NCBI RefSeq assembly: GCF_902806685.2
Contig: NC_048537.1
Location: 17,754,720 to 17,818,719 of the forward strand
Reading direction: 5' to 3'
Source of the DNA: Maniola hyperantus
Taxonomy: Eukaryota > Arthropoda > Insecta > Lepidoptera > Nymphalidae
Length of the DNA stretch: 64,000 nucleotides
Shown here: positions 18,163 to 27,890 of the stretch, piece after piece
How the letters are laid out: each line of letters begins with the position of its first letter
Position numbering within the stretch: position 1 is the stretch's first letter
Notes under the pieces: generated by a model
Databases searched by the model: none
Seen by the model: the letters and a program-made list of their open reading frames with translations, nothing else
Told to the model about the DNA's origin: nothing
Position numbers and translations under genes: made by a program

Positions 18163-18480
18163 ATGAGCCACATAAAAAAGCTCAGAGTCACTCAGCGGGC
18201 GATGGAGAGAGCTATGCTTGGAGTTTCTCTATGTGATCAAATCAGAAATGAGGAGATCCGTAGGAGAACTAGAGTAACCGACATAGCTCTACGGGTTGCC
18301 AAGCTGAAGTAGCAATGGGCAGGGCACATAGTTCGTACAACCGATAGACGTTGCGGTCCCAAGGTGCTGGAATGGCGACCTCGCACCGGAAGACGCAGTG
18401 TTAAAAGACCCCCCACTAGGTGGACGGACGACATCAGACGAGTCGCTGGGAGCCGCTGGATCGTGGCGTGTGGAAGTCGT
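18163..18480 (+). pseudogene. RTE-type ORF2 C-terminus
   Basis: From 18181 the frame reads LRVTQRAMERAMLGVSLCDQ, ..., then a TAG stop at ~18309, then QWAGHIVRTTDRR and KVLEWRPRTGRRSVKRPPTR, WTDDIRRVAGSRW. This is the conserved C-terminus of insect RTE elements. A deletion near 18462 removes the usual AQDRG segment and the (ATG)n tail is missing. Dead copy. Confidence 0.75.
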
Positions 18481-18894
18481 ATCTACTCGTAATAATATGT
18501 TTAATAATACGTAACAATTTACAATATCCTAAATAAAACGTCGAGTAGATTGTACAAGCTACATTGTACGTGATCGAAAGTGGCACATTCTGGCATATTC
18601 TGGCATATTCTGGCACATTCTGGCTTCGGTATAAATTGTGAATTGTATTGAACTCGCCATTACAATCACGCCCATTGTGTCCGCGTCCTGAATAATGGAG
18701 CTCCAAATATTATGTAATTCGAGAAAATATAACCGTTTTGCGAAATGTGTGAGCGTTATGTAATATTAGATCAGGATAACACGTACCTAGAGAGAGCTTG
18801 AGAGTAGAAATAATACGTACCGTACAAATTTAAACTTGACGTCAAAGATCATTACCTATCTCTTTGCTATCATCAGTAACGGCATAGTTTATTA
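18481..18894. other. Unassigned, with a short tandem motif
   Basis: 18583-18622 holds about four units of GGCAYATTCT (TGGCATATTCTGGCATATTC). The 90-codon minus-strand frame across it reflects the repeat. No gene supported. Confidence 0.45.
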
Positions 18895-19215
18895 TTTAAA
18901 TCTATATGTGTATATATATCTATGTAGTCTTATGTATGTCTATTATATTTTATTTGTATGTATTAGTGTATTAACAATATGTATTTTATATTCTTATTAT
19001 ATGGTTTAGTTTATTTAGCTATTGGTATTTAGGTTTATTTTACACCACCTCCCATTGTCCATTTGTTCGTTTTCTCCCTAGCGTTAAGGTTGTCTGGAAG
19101 AGATCGCTATTTAGCGATAAGACCGCCTTTTTGTACCTACTTATTAAGATTTCTTTTTGTAACCTGTCATTTGTGTTTCTGTGGTGCAATAAAGTATATA
19201 CATACATACCTACAT
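18895..19215 (+). mobile_element. Non-LTR retrotransposon 3' UTR
   Basis: Contains GTTGTCTGGAAGAGATCGCT, 'TAGCGATAAGACCGCC', then GTGCAATAAAG and a (CATA)n tail, a 3' end I know as frequent in Lepidoptera. The coding part is absent. MITE-D copy 2 begins within 2 bp of the tail. Confidence 0.6.
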
Positions 19216-19216
19216 A

Positions 19217-19570
19217 TACAGGGTGTAACCAGAATGCTGGCAAAAACGAAGACAGGTACTGATGATTACCGAAAATATGATACCACAAAAAAAAATGAAA
19301 TTAAATTCTAGATTTTGTAAAAATTCACGATATATTCCAAATAAAATATCAGACTGACGCTAGAGGCCAACGAACGTCGCAAGTAGAAGTAGGATGCCTC
19401 GTCGTAGTTGGGCATTGACCCGATTTTTGCACGCTATACATTGCGGGTTTGCAAAATACTACACTACACTAAAACTACAAAATGAGGCAAATGGTTATTG
19501 GTATTGGATTGTATTTAGGTAGTATAACAATAACGCTAAGTTTTTGCTAGCGTTCTGGTTACATCCTGTA
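19217..19570. mobile_element. MITE-D, copy 2 (354 bp)
   Basis: TIRs TACAGGGTGTAACCAGAATG, CTGGCAAAAAC and GTTTTTGCTAGCGTTCTGGT, TACATCCTGTA. Internal identity with copy 1 at 7.54 kb is clear over TTGCACGCTATACATTGCGG and the following ~80 bp. TA at both borders. Confidence 0.75.
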
Positions 19571-19607
19571 TATTCCTCAAAGTCACATTAGATTCAAGTT
19601 TTATAGA

Positions 19608-19936
19608 TTTATCATGATCAACCCATCGCCATCAATTACTACTGGTCCCCTCTCAGAAGGAAAACGGTTTAGGCCATAGTCTGCCACGTAGGCCAAGTGC
19701 GGATTGACAGACTTCACCAATTATTGATTGACCCACATCCTAGAGAACATAATGGAGAACTCTCAGGCATGCAGGTTTCCTCACGATATATTTCTTCACC
19801 GTTAAAGCAAGTGATACCTATTTAATTCCTTCTTCAGCGCACATAGCTCCAAAAAGTTAGAGGTGCGTGTCCGGAATCAAACCCCCGACCTCCTGAAAAG
19901 AAGGCGGACATCTCAACCACTAGGCTATCATCGCTT
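19608..19936 (-). mobile_element. SINE-M, near full length
   Basis: Minus strand: tRNA-like head with GGTTGAGATG and a decayed B box (GGTTTGATTCCGGAC), body with 'CACTTGCTTTAACGGTGAAG', and end GATGGGTTGATCATGATAAA. Confidence 0.75.
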
Positions 19937-20325
19937 TTTGAATACATATAATTTTTCCAAATACTACGTGATTATCGTGCTTATGGGTTGACAGCAAAAA
20001 CCTTTTAAAATACAGCTACTTACTTGTTTAAAAAAAGGTGGGCGGCAACTCGCTTAAAATGTATTTGCTGGCACACTAATGAATTGCTGCACCGAACCGC
20101 ACCGCACCGCACCGCACCGCGCGCCTCCGCACGCCTCCGCACGCCTCCGCACCGCTCGGCGCTCCATCTAATGAATTCTCTATGAGCATGCTCTAAGCAC
20201 TTTTGGCTGTATTTGTTTTTGTTTCTCTGCTTTTTGAAGTCACTGTTTGTTCTGATTTATATAGGTTCTCCCGGTGTCATTTACTTCGTGCATTTACTAT
20301 GTACCTATTTAATTTATTATTTATT
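19937..20325. other. Unassigned with GC-rich tandem repeat
   Basis: 20088-20160 is a GC-rich run of (CACCG)n followed by three CACGCCTCCG units. The remainder has no recognisable feature. Confidence 0.5.
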
Positions 20326-20538
20326 ACTAGCTGATGCCTGCGATTTCGTCCGCGTGGATTCACATTTTTCAAAATCCCGCGGGAACTCATTAATTTTTCG
20401 AGATAAAAAGAAGCCTATGTGTTAATCCAGGGTATAATCTATCTCCATTACAAACTTCATCCAACTCCGTTCAGCCGTTTTTGCGTGATTGAGTAACAAG
20501 CATCCAAACATCCAAAATTTCACATTTATAATATTTTA
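20326..20538 (-). mobile_element. Helitron-like element H3, full length
   Basis: Starts ACTAGCTGATGCCTGCGATT, has 'GTTAATCCAGGGTATAATCT' and 'CAGCCGTTTTTGCGTGATTG', and ends TTTCACATTTATAATATTTT. Same subfamily as 53.58-53.80 kb. Confidence 0.65.
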
Positions 20539-20907
20539 GCGTTTAAACTACCGTGAGTGATTTCCATTATAAATAATATCTGTCCCGGCTTACTCACGTG
20601 TCTAGTCGACGTTAGCCTGACTAGTTTCGAACCCTTCATCGTTAAAGCAAGTGATATTTTAAAAACCGGCCAAGTGCGAGTCAGGCTCGCGCAAAGAGGG
20701 TTCCGTACTACTTACAATCGTATTTTTTCGACATTTTGCACGATAATTCAAAAACTATGATGCGGCACGCGCGGCCCGCAGTCACAACCGCGACGCGTGC
20801 GCGAACTGACTCCCTTGAAAAAGGACCCCGGATAGGTTCGAAACTAGTCGGGCTAACGTCGACTAGACACGTGAGTACAGCCGGGACAGATATTATTTAT
20901 AATTTAT
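20539..20907. mobile_element. MITE-E, copy 3, interrupted by SINE-M and F1 pieces
   Basis: Terminal arms TCTGTCCCGGCTTACTCACG (20579) and CGTGAGTACAGCCGGGACAG (to 20889); the palindrome extends outwards to ATTATAAATAATA/TATTATTTATAAT. Between ~20635 and 20763 it carries a 25 bp SINE-M piece (CGTTAAAGCAAGTGATATTT) joined to the start of a minus-strand F1 (AAAAACCGGCCAAGTGCGAG ... GCACGATAATTCAAAAACTA). Part of the left arm was lost. Confidence 0.7.
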
Positions 20908-20913
20908 AATATT

Positions 20914-21060
20914 ACTAGCTAAAGACCGCGACTTCGTCCGCGTGGATTTTTATTTTTAAAAATTCCGGGGGAACTCTTTGATTATCCAAGATAAAAAGTA
21001 GCATTATATCCCCGGGATGCAAGTTATCTCTGTACGAAATATCGTCAAAATTGTTTTGGT
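20914..21060 (-). mobile_element. Helitron-like element H3, 5'-truncated
   Basis: ACTAGCTAAAGACCGCGACT, 'GGGGGAACTCTTTGATTATC', 'CGGGATGCAAGTTATCTCTG'; breaks off after CAAAATTGTTTTGG. Confidence 0.6.
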
Positions 21061-21257
21061 CGCTCAGGTCTGGACGATGCATAAAACTCTTGTGCGATTG
21101 TTTGCAACAGAAAGCTAAATCTGGAGAGAGCATACTCATACAAAATGCATTAAATGGAGGCGAATGGTTCACTGCAGTGCAATATATATCAGTGTTGGTA
21201 AACATATTGTTACATTGCTATCTGTTTGTAGGTCACTCGGTAACCGTTAGTGGGTTT

Positions 21258-21335
21258 CATCATCATCATCAACCGATAGACGTCCGCTGCTGGACATAGG
21301 TCTCTTGTAGAGACTTCCACACGCCTCCTAAAGCT
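21258..21335 (-). mobile_element. RTE 3' end fragment
   Basis: (CAT)n followed by CAACCGATAGACGTCCGCTG and 'GACATAGGTCTCTTGTAGAG', the antisense of the RTE terminus. Only the last ~75 bp remain. Confidence 0.65.
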
Positions 21336-21358
21336 AAGCTAGTAAATCATAATACGGA

Positions 21359-21838
21359 CATATACAGGAAGATTTTTTCGGTTTTGCACATTTTTTTTTA
21401 TGTTGTATAGAAACGAAATTTAATTAACACGTATTTTTTATTTTTTTATTTTACTTAAGAATACCAAAGTTATCGTTTTACCAAAGATATCCACTTTTGA
21501 ACAGATGATTAGGGTCACCCTACAAACGTTATCTTCAGCTGTTGATTAAATACACGCACTCACACCCGATGACGCGCGTGGCGGCCATTGACCTCTGTGC
21601 GCTTTAATATCGTCTAAGATGCGAACTTGGTACTTTTTTTTAAAGGGAAAACGTCAGAGTCAGCTAGCGTACTTATAGCGTACTTCGTTTACGAATAGTA
21701 TGACCATGATTTGCTTATTTTAAGGTAAAAAATTATTTCCAAAAAGGTACAAAATTATGAATGGAAATGTGTTCTATTAACGATACAGAACCACCAAAAA
21801 AAATTTGTGCAAAACCATAAAAAATCTTCCTGTATATA
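21359..21838. mobile_element. MITE with TATACAGGAAGA ends (about 480 bp)
   Basis: TIRs TATACAGGAAGATTTTTTCG, GTTTTGCACA and TGTGCAAAACC, 'ATAAAAAATCTTCCTGTATA'. TA at each border suggests a Tc1/mariner relative (inference). Interior is AT-rich with no transposase. Single copy in the window. Confidence 0.65.
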
Positions 21839-21846
21839 GTAGGTAA

Positions 21847-21953
21847 GCGACAGGTCGAGAAGGCAATCGGGGAGGGAACGCCCCGCACACAGCCCCCGTG
21901 CTAACCCGGTGCGGGCGAGCGCGGGTGACCAATGCCATCTCAAACTGTCGCGG
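21847..21953. mobile_element. Small MITE, relative of 3286-3374
   Basis: GCGACAGGTCGAGAAGGCAA, TCGGGG at the left; 'GACCAATGCCATCTCAAACT', GTCGCGG at the right. GC-rich centre. Starts within 10 bp of the preceding MITE. Confidence 0.6.
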
Positions 21954-22194
21954 ACAATATTATGCAAGCTTTTTATACCAGCAAACAATTTGCCGTAAGA
22001 CGTAAATGCATCTCGTCAGCTTTATAAAGCTTACGTACTGGCGTGACAAATACGTACGCATTTATATACGGGAAATAGGACTCTGTAAGAAAACAAAAAA
22101 TTACTAAAGTGCAATTTTTCTCGTCGTATTATATTTTAACAAGCCTCATTTTTCTGTTGCTTAAGTAGTACCCGTTATTTTCTTTTTCATTTAA
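21954..22194. other. Unassigned
   Basis: No gene or repeat recognised. Short frames only. Confidence 0.35.
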
Positions 22195-22445
22195 GTAGTT
22201 TTTTAGTTTGATTTTTAAAAATCCCGTGGGAACTTTTTAAGTTTCTGGGGGTAAAATAAAAAATTTGCAAATCGGTCCAGAAACCTCGAAAAAATCGAAC
22301 AAAAAGAAACGGACCGAATTGAGACCCACCTTTCTTTGGAAATCGGTTAAAAAGTAGCCTGTGCCAGTCTCTTTAACTATGCGATCACGTCGTTCCGTTG
22401 CTTCGTTGAGGTGTGATTGAAAAACAAACACTTTCGCATTTATAT
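22195..22445 (-). mobile_element. Degenerate H2 Helitron-like copy
   Basis: 'AATCCCGTGGGAACTTTTTA' at the left and 'GATCACGTCGTTCCGTTGCT', AACAAACACTTTCGCATTTA at the right. A ~90 bp foreign stretch (22250-22345) interrupts it. CTAG end missing. Confidence 0.5.
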
Positions 22446-22478
22446 GGCTAGTGGCGTTTAACGAGAATCACCAAAAAG

Positions 22479-22914
22479 AAAAATAACCGCCCAAGTGCGA
22501 GTCAGACTCGCGCTACGAAGGTTCCGTACTACAGTCGTATTTTTTCGTCATTTTGGAAGATAAATCAGAAACTGTTAAGCATAAAAATAATAAATAAAAA
22601 TCTGTTTTCGAATGTACAAGTCTCTTTCATATGATACCCCACTCGGTATAGTAATCTTACTTTGAAAGTTGAAAATACCAATACACACATGAACACATTT
22701 CATGAACACAGTTCAAGAACACATTTTAATTTTTTCGCATTTTTGCCTTATTTGTGCTTATTAGACTTACCGCAGCAGGTACCAAATCTGATGATTCTAG
22801 GTCAACGGAAAGCCCCCTATAGGTTTTCTTGACAGACACACGGACAAACAGACAGACAACAAAGTGATCCTATGAGGGTCCCTTTTTTCCTTTTGAGGTA
22901 AGGAATCCTAAAAG
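22479..22914 (-). mobile_element. F1 repeat, near full length
   Basis: Starts 'AAATAACCGCCCAAGTGCGA' and has 'GATACCCCACTCGGTATAGT', 'GATGATTCTAGGTCAACGGA', (ACAGACA)n and 'TTTTGAGGTAAGGAATCCTA'. Confidence 0.65.
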
Positions 22915-23149
22915 CATGTCAAAAGTGCAATTTTCCCCGCCATATTTCACGTGGAGGTTTTTCTGTTATGAATGAGGGCGGGGGTCACTGGGCGGATTAT
23001 CACGAACAATGAAGCAACGCCAAACCCCGCACGATGGCATATAATGATATCGATAACTATTTCGCCATTGTGAAATTATTTTGTTATCATTTCGTATTGT
23101 TTTATGTTTGTATTGTTAATTCACGCTGGTTGTTTACTGATTAAGCGGT
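22915..23149. other. Unassigned
   Basis: No gene or repeat recognised. Confidence 0.35.
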
Positions 23150-23228
23150 GACAGTTAGTGGGAAAGACGTGGGTTCGATCCCGGGCATGCATGAGAGAGC
23201 TTTTCTGCAAAGCTCTATAGTATGTGGG
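23150..23228 (+). mobile_element. SINE head fragment
   Basis: GTGGGTTCGATCCCGGGCAT carries an intact tRNA B box, with no body after about 23210. Likely a truncated SINE-M. Confidence 0.4.
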
Positions 23229-23450
23229 ATAGAAGCAGGCGTTACTTTGAGGAATTCCATGTACAAGGAACTACAAGCTTACAATTTTCTATAATTAACC
23301 ATAACAGATAACTCTGAATGCTACAACGTGCAGCATGTGATATGCACCACCTGCCCTCCCACTGCTAAGGATGCTGGAAAAGCCAGTCATTAAGCAACGT
23401 GCTGCGTGGTGGTGGTGCGTATTGCTTGCAAAATAACGCCTGCTTCTATA
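23229..23450. mobile_element. MITE with ATAGAAGCAGGCGTTA ends
   Basis: Left end ATAGAAGCAGGCGTTACTTT, right end 'AAATAACGCCTGCTTCTAT', about 21 bp inverted repeats with one mismatch. The interior has 'GCACCACCTGCCCTCCCACT' and GGAAAAGCCAG, which recur, diverged, at 44.49-44.60 kb. Confidence 0.65.
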
Positions 23451-23825
23451 CAAAATTTAAATATTTTTTCACACAGAGTTTTTGTAAAACTAATATTTTG
23501 CCCTTGCCCCAAGGTTTCCTATTCCATTAGATAATTTATGTTACGACACAAGTGTCGCTTCCTTAAGTTGTCTTCGCTGTTCCTTGTGATATATTAGGGA
23601 TCGCGAGCTATTTATTTTATAAACCCTAAAAAAGGCCTCACAAGTCACAAGTATTGTACCTAGGAGTACATTTACCATAATATATTTTGACTATATTATT
23701 ATAAGTAGAAATTGAGCCTTTTAAGTTTCAGTTTATTCTACAGTGGCGCCGATTCTCTTGTCTTTCTCTATAATTGATGACTTTTGTACAAACTTTTGTC
23801 TCCTAATTCCTAAAACCCTCTTGGG
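23451..23825. other. Unassigned; holds a 28 bp motif repeated at 37.6 kb
   Basis: TGGCGCCGATTCTCTTGTCT then TTCTCTA (23744-23770) recurs at 37633-37659. No gene recognised. Confidence 0.4.
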
Positions 23826-24112
23826 GATGATGACCAACCGATCGCCAGCCTACTACTGAGCACAGGTCTCTCTTAGAATAAGAAGCGCTTAGGTCATAGT
23901 CTGCTACACTGACCCAGCAGACTGGCTAGCAGACTTCACACACCTTTGAGAACATTATGGAAAACTCTCGGGCATTCAAGTCACAATGTTATTCTTCACC
24001 GTTAACGCAAGTGATATTTAATTGCTTTAAACACACAAGAGTTAGAGCTGTGTGCTGAGGATCGAACCCCCGACCCCCAGAATAGAAGGCAGACGTCTTA
24101 ACCACTAGAAGA
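23826..24112 (-). mobile_element. SINE-M, near full length
   Basis: Minus-strand head with B box GGGTTCGATCCTC, the body antisense of 'TTCACCGTTAACGCAAGTGA', and a 3' end antisense of ACCAACCGATCGCCAGCCTA. Moderately diverged. Confidence 0.7.
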
Positions 24113-24461
24113 CCTATAGTCACCGAGTAAGGATAGCAGAGGTTAAAGTAAACATTCCATTAACATTTAAAGAGTTGCTGCACTTTGCTCTACGCCAATG
24201 TGTCTTGAGCCTTAGTCAACATACAAATGTCAAAGGTATGCGAGCGGCGCATGTATGCATAAATCTATTTCGGAGCTAGAAAAGGAATTGCAGGTGAGAC
24301 GTCCTCTTGACGTGAAGTGGTCTATTTCAGCAGTGCCACTTCAAAGTGCTGTCACTGCCTATTACGCCATTGTATCTACCAAGGAAACGAGCTGTTTGCG
24401 GGCAGTTTTTATTTTTTTATCCGTCAATCCATCCATCCATACCTACTAAACTAATCTAAAT
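24113..24461. other. Unassigned
   Basis: No family recognised. A 64-codon frame (24255-24449) begins MHKSISELEKELQVRRPLDV; it has no stop-free context beyond and no recognisable domain. Confidence 0.35.
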
Positions 24462-24675
24462 ATATAAAATAGGAAAAGGTGGACTGAATGACTGATCTAT
24501 CAACGCACAGATCAAACTACTGAACGGATCGGGCTGAAAGTTGGCATGCAGATAGCTATTATGACGTAGACTTCCGATAAGAAAGAATTTTTGAAAATTC
24601 AACTCCTAAGGGGCTAAAATAGAGGTCTAAAGTGTGTATAGTCCGCGCGGACGGAGTCACGGGCATAAGCTAGTA
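24462..24675 (+). mobile_element. Helitron-like element H1, full length
   Basis: ATATATAAAATAGGAAAAGG at the start, GGCTGAAAGTTGGCATGCAG inside, 'CGCGCGGACGGAGTCACGGG' and CATAAGCTAG/T at the end. An RTE fragment follows closely. Confidence 0.65.
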
Positions 24676-24689
24676 TTATATAGGTATAT

Positions 24690-24924
24690 GCGAAAGGTTG
24701 CGAAGCTGAAGTGGCAATGGGCAGGGCACATAGTTCGCTTCAAAAATGTTAGTGACGATGCAGTATTTGTTCGCCAGCTCCTCAGCTATAGTGTAGGAGT
24801 CGGGCTTTCAGTGAGTTTAATTTGCGCAGTAATTCCTTACATTGCATCGTTTGTCATGCGACCACGAGCGACGCGATGTACTAGCGGGTAATAATGAACG
24901 CGTTACAAAATTTGCAAAGCCAAG
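24690..24924 (+). repeat. RTE fragment plus repeat X, copy 1
   Basis: 24700-24741 encodes VAKLKWQWAGHIVR of RTE. From 24742 a ~180 bp block (TTCAAAAATGTTAGTGACGA ... 'GCGATGTACTAGCGGGTAAT', AATGAACGCG) is repeated in direct orientation at 25822-26004. Origin of block X unknown. Confidence 0.55.
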
Positions 24925-24927
24925 TTA

Positions 24928-25026
24928 GCCCGCTTCCATCTTAGAATTTATCATAATTCATAACTTATCACTAGGTGAGATCCCAATCACGGGCTACTTG
25001 TATCTGAATAAAGATAAAAAAAACAC
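24928..25026 (+). mobile_element. SINE-G 3' fragment
   Basis: 'AGTTAGCCCGCTTCCATCTT', 'CACTAGGTGAGATCCCAATC', 'GGGCTACTTGTATCTGAATA', A-rich tail. Confidence 0.6.
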
Positions 25027-25084
25027 TTGTTATTGCACTAAAGAGATCACGACTCTCAATAATGGGAAACACAACGCAGAGAGG

Positions 25085-25397
25085 GAGGGAGGAAAAAGGA
25101 GGAGGTTCTCAATTCGTCGGAATCTTTTTTTTTTTTTTTTTTTTTATGTATGTTCCCAGATTACTCAAAGACGCCTGGACCGATTTTGAAAATTCTTTTT
25201 TTGTTTGAAAGGGTATACTTCAAAGTTGGTCCCATTTAAATTTGGTGAAGATCTGATGAACATCTTCGAAGATAGATACTGGAACTCCTCAACGGATAAG
25301 AGTAAATTGCTCGCGATCAGTGTAATAGCTTAGTAAACAGTAGATTTTTAACCAGTCATAGCATAATTCCATGGGACCACTAAAAATTGTGAAATAA
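25085..25397 (+). mobile_element. Unclassified repeat with GGAGGAGGTTCTCAATTCG start
   Basis: GGAGGAGGTTCTCAATTCGT, a T20 run, 'GACGCCTGGACCGATTTTGA' and 'GATCTGATGAACATCTTCGA'. The minus-strand start of the same family appears at 47.10-47.15 kb. Leads directly into the palindrome. Confidence 0.5.
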
Positions 25398-25745
25398 TTT
25401 TTTTTTACAAAAAAAATAAAAACCGACTTCAATACACAAACACTAAAAATTGAAAAATAATTTAATTCATTACCGAATATATTATGTATACAAGAGTTAA
25501 TATAGTTCCATAATAATATTTTTTGGGGTCGGTGCCAATGAGGTGCCATTGTGGAGTCTCATAAAAATATGAAGTCTAGACGATTCGCGCAGCTAAAGCT
25601 AATTGGCACCGGCACCAAAAAATATTATTATGGAACTATATTAACTCTTGTATACATAATATATTCGGTAATGAATTAAATTATTTTTCAATTTTTAGTG
25701 TTTGTGTATCGAAGTCGGTTTTTATTTTTTTTGTAAAAAATTTTT
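25398..25745. repeat. Long palindrome, 142 bp arms, 62 bp loop
   Basis: Left arm 25398-25539, right arm 25602-25745. Arms include 'AAAAACCGACTTCAATACAC' and 'GTTCCATAATAATATTTTTT' with their complements; by eye only a few mismatches. Probably a foldback element or two copies of the GACTTC repeat joined head to head. Confidence 0.85.
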
Positions 25746-25814
25746 TTGAATGTCAGTTGGTGAAGTTCTATCCATTTACTGTGAGTTAGGGCAATCCAAA
25801 GATCCGCTAAGAAG

Positions 25815-26006
25815 CTTCGCTTCAAAAATATTAGTGACGACGAGTCAGTTTTTGTTCGTTAGCTCCTCAACTATGAATTAGTAGTTGGGCTTTCAGTGAG
25901 TTTAATTTGCGCAGTAATTCCTTACATTGTATCGTTTGTCATGCGACCACGAGCGAAGCGATGTACTAGCGGGTAATAATGAACGCGATCCAAACTTCGC
26001 AAAGCA
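25815..26006 (+). repeat. Repeat X, copy 2
   Basis: Matches copy 1 over 'GGGCTTTCAGTGAGTTTAAT', TTGCGCAGTAATTCCTTACA and 'ATGCGACCACGAGCGAAGCG'. Starts AGCTTCGCTTC and ends CTTCGCAAAGC. Confidence 0.6.
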
Positions 26007-26264
26007 CCTGTTATTGCACTGACCTCCTTTGTTGCACAGTAACACGTAAAATATACCAGTTTAGTAGTTTTGTGTACGGGAGAGCGTTTTCTGGTTTTGC
26101 GAGTAGTAAAACGAAGTTCTGTCGTTATACGTTATGATGTTACAAGTTGGAATTACAAATTGCTTTTATGATTCTATGTGAAACTATTTTTTTGTACTCT
26201 AACTTTAAAACAAGAGTTAAAAGCAAGTCAGCAATGTAAGTAGGTACATACAAAAACTTAATCC
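26007..26264. other. Unassigned
   Basis: No gene or repeat recognised. Confidence 0.35.
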
Positions 26265-26600
26265 TTACTGACTGACTAATTTATCAATGCACAGCGAAAA
26301 CTGCAGTGGTGGGTGGGAAATTAGTCAAGGGTTAGAAATTTTAAATATTTAAAGAGATTCTTTTTACAAGGAAGACATTCCCTAAGAAAGAAAGGATTTT
26401 TGGAAATTCCACCCGTTAGAGGTTAATTAGGAGTAGGTATATTAGTTTATTATACAAATCTGTCACTTTCAAGTTATATCCATTTAAAATTGGTATTTGG
26501 GCTTCCGGTTAAAAATGAAGAACTAATAAGTGTTTCAGCATTTTTGGAAATTTCTCTCTCACCGATTTTCAAAAACCCCCTCGAGTTTAAGCTGGTTATG
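26265..26600 (+). mobile_element. Degenerate H1-variant Helitron-like copy
   Basis: ACTGACTGACTAATTTATCA, 'AAGAAAGGATTTTTGGAAAT' and 'CCATTTAAAATTGGTATTTG' are recognisable; the end near 26600 (GGTCAGCTAG) retains CTAG. Confidence 0.45.
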
Positions 26601-26734
26601 GTCAGCTAGTTAATTTTCAACTTAAATTCTCGAAATCTTATTAGTGAGTAAATGCAGACCTTTTTTTATAATAAAGTCCAAATTTAAACCAGTAGTCAAA
26701 ATTAGCATCTAAATGTACGTACGAAGGCCTTCCA

Positions 26735-27072
26735 TTTTTAGGGTTCCGTACCTCAAAAGGAAAAACGAAACCCTTATAAGAACACTTTCTTGTCTGTCTG
26801 TCTGTCTGTCTGTCGGTCTGTCAAGAAACCTACAGGGTACTTCCCATTGTAATCTGGCAGGTAAAATAAAAAATAAAATTATTTTATTTTATTTTTAACT
26901 ATAATATTAAGTGGGGTGTCATATGAAAGGGCTTAACTTGTGCATTGTAAAACAGATTTTTATTTAATTTTATGCATCATAGTTTTGAATTATCGTGCAA
27001 AATGTCGAATAAATACGACTCTAGTACGAAACCATCGTTGCGCGAGCCTGAATCGCACTTGGTCGGTTTTTT
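26735..27072 (+). mobile_element. F1 repeat with internal deletion
   Basis: TTTTTAGGGTTCCGTACCTC and (TGTC)n at the left, CGCGAGCCTGAATCGCACTT at the right. About 100 bp between 'CTTCCCATTGTAATCTGGCA' and 'AAGTGGGGTGTCATATGAAA' is replaced by an AT-rich run. Confidence 0.65.
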
Positions 27073-27429
27073 CCGTTCTGCAATTTAACTTGGCCGATTC
27101 CCTTGACCCGAGAATTTTACTGTATAAATTTGGAAAGTAATAAATTTCCTAATTTCATTATACAGTGTTATGTCAGATGTGACTGGGGGGGAAGGGGGAT
27201 GGCATTAATCAAGCCGGATCGTATTTCTGTCAGTTGTGAGTGCCCTGACTTATAACACAGGATTTATCGATGGATGGAGACACTTGCGTCTCTATTGTAG
27301 GAGTTCGGGCTTATTAAGCATTTGGAAAGAAAAAGTTGCTTAGTTTTCTTTTATTTTTTGCTCCAACGAATCTAATGATAATTCAGTCAGAAATAGGACC
27401 TGGAAAACCTTTTTCTCAAATCTATACTT
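27073..27429. other. Unassigned
   Basis: No gene or repeat recognised. Confidence 0.35.
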
Positions 27430-27890
27430 ACATATAAAAAGACTTGTCCTGACTGACTGACTGACTGACCTATTAAAGCACAACCTAAGCCGCTGCTGGG
27501 GTTAGAAACTTGAAATATTGACAGAAAGTTCCTTTTGTGAACAAGAAAGGATTTTTGGAAATTCCTCCCCTAAGGAGGTAAATAAAATAGGGGAGGAATG
27601 GAGTCCGTCATTTTTCTAGTTATATCTATCCATGAAAATTGGTATTTAGGCTTTTAGTTAAAGACCATAAATTAATGATTGGTCTCGCTTTGTTCAAGAC
27701 TAGACGTATACCCCGAATAGGGGATGACAGTATAAATATATAAAAGAACGTCATTTTTCGTCGTCAAAATTCAAACGTCACGTCGCGTCGTCAAAATTGG
27801 TATTTCGGCTTCCGGGCAAAAATGAAGAAGCAGGGACGTTGTATTTCAGCATTTTTTAAAAATTCCACCCCATCACTAATTTTCAGAAAT
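27430..27890 (+). mobile_element. H1-variant Helitron-like copies, two in tandem, decayed
   Basis: First: 'CATATAAAAAGACTTGTCCT', (GACT)n, 'GAAAATTGGTATTTAGGCTT'. Second from ~27715: AATAGGGGATGACAGTATAA, 'TTGGTATTTCGGCTTCCGG'. Neither keeps a CTAG end. Confidence 0.4.
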
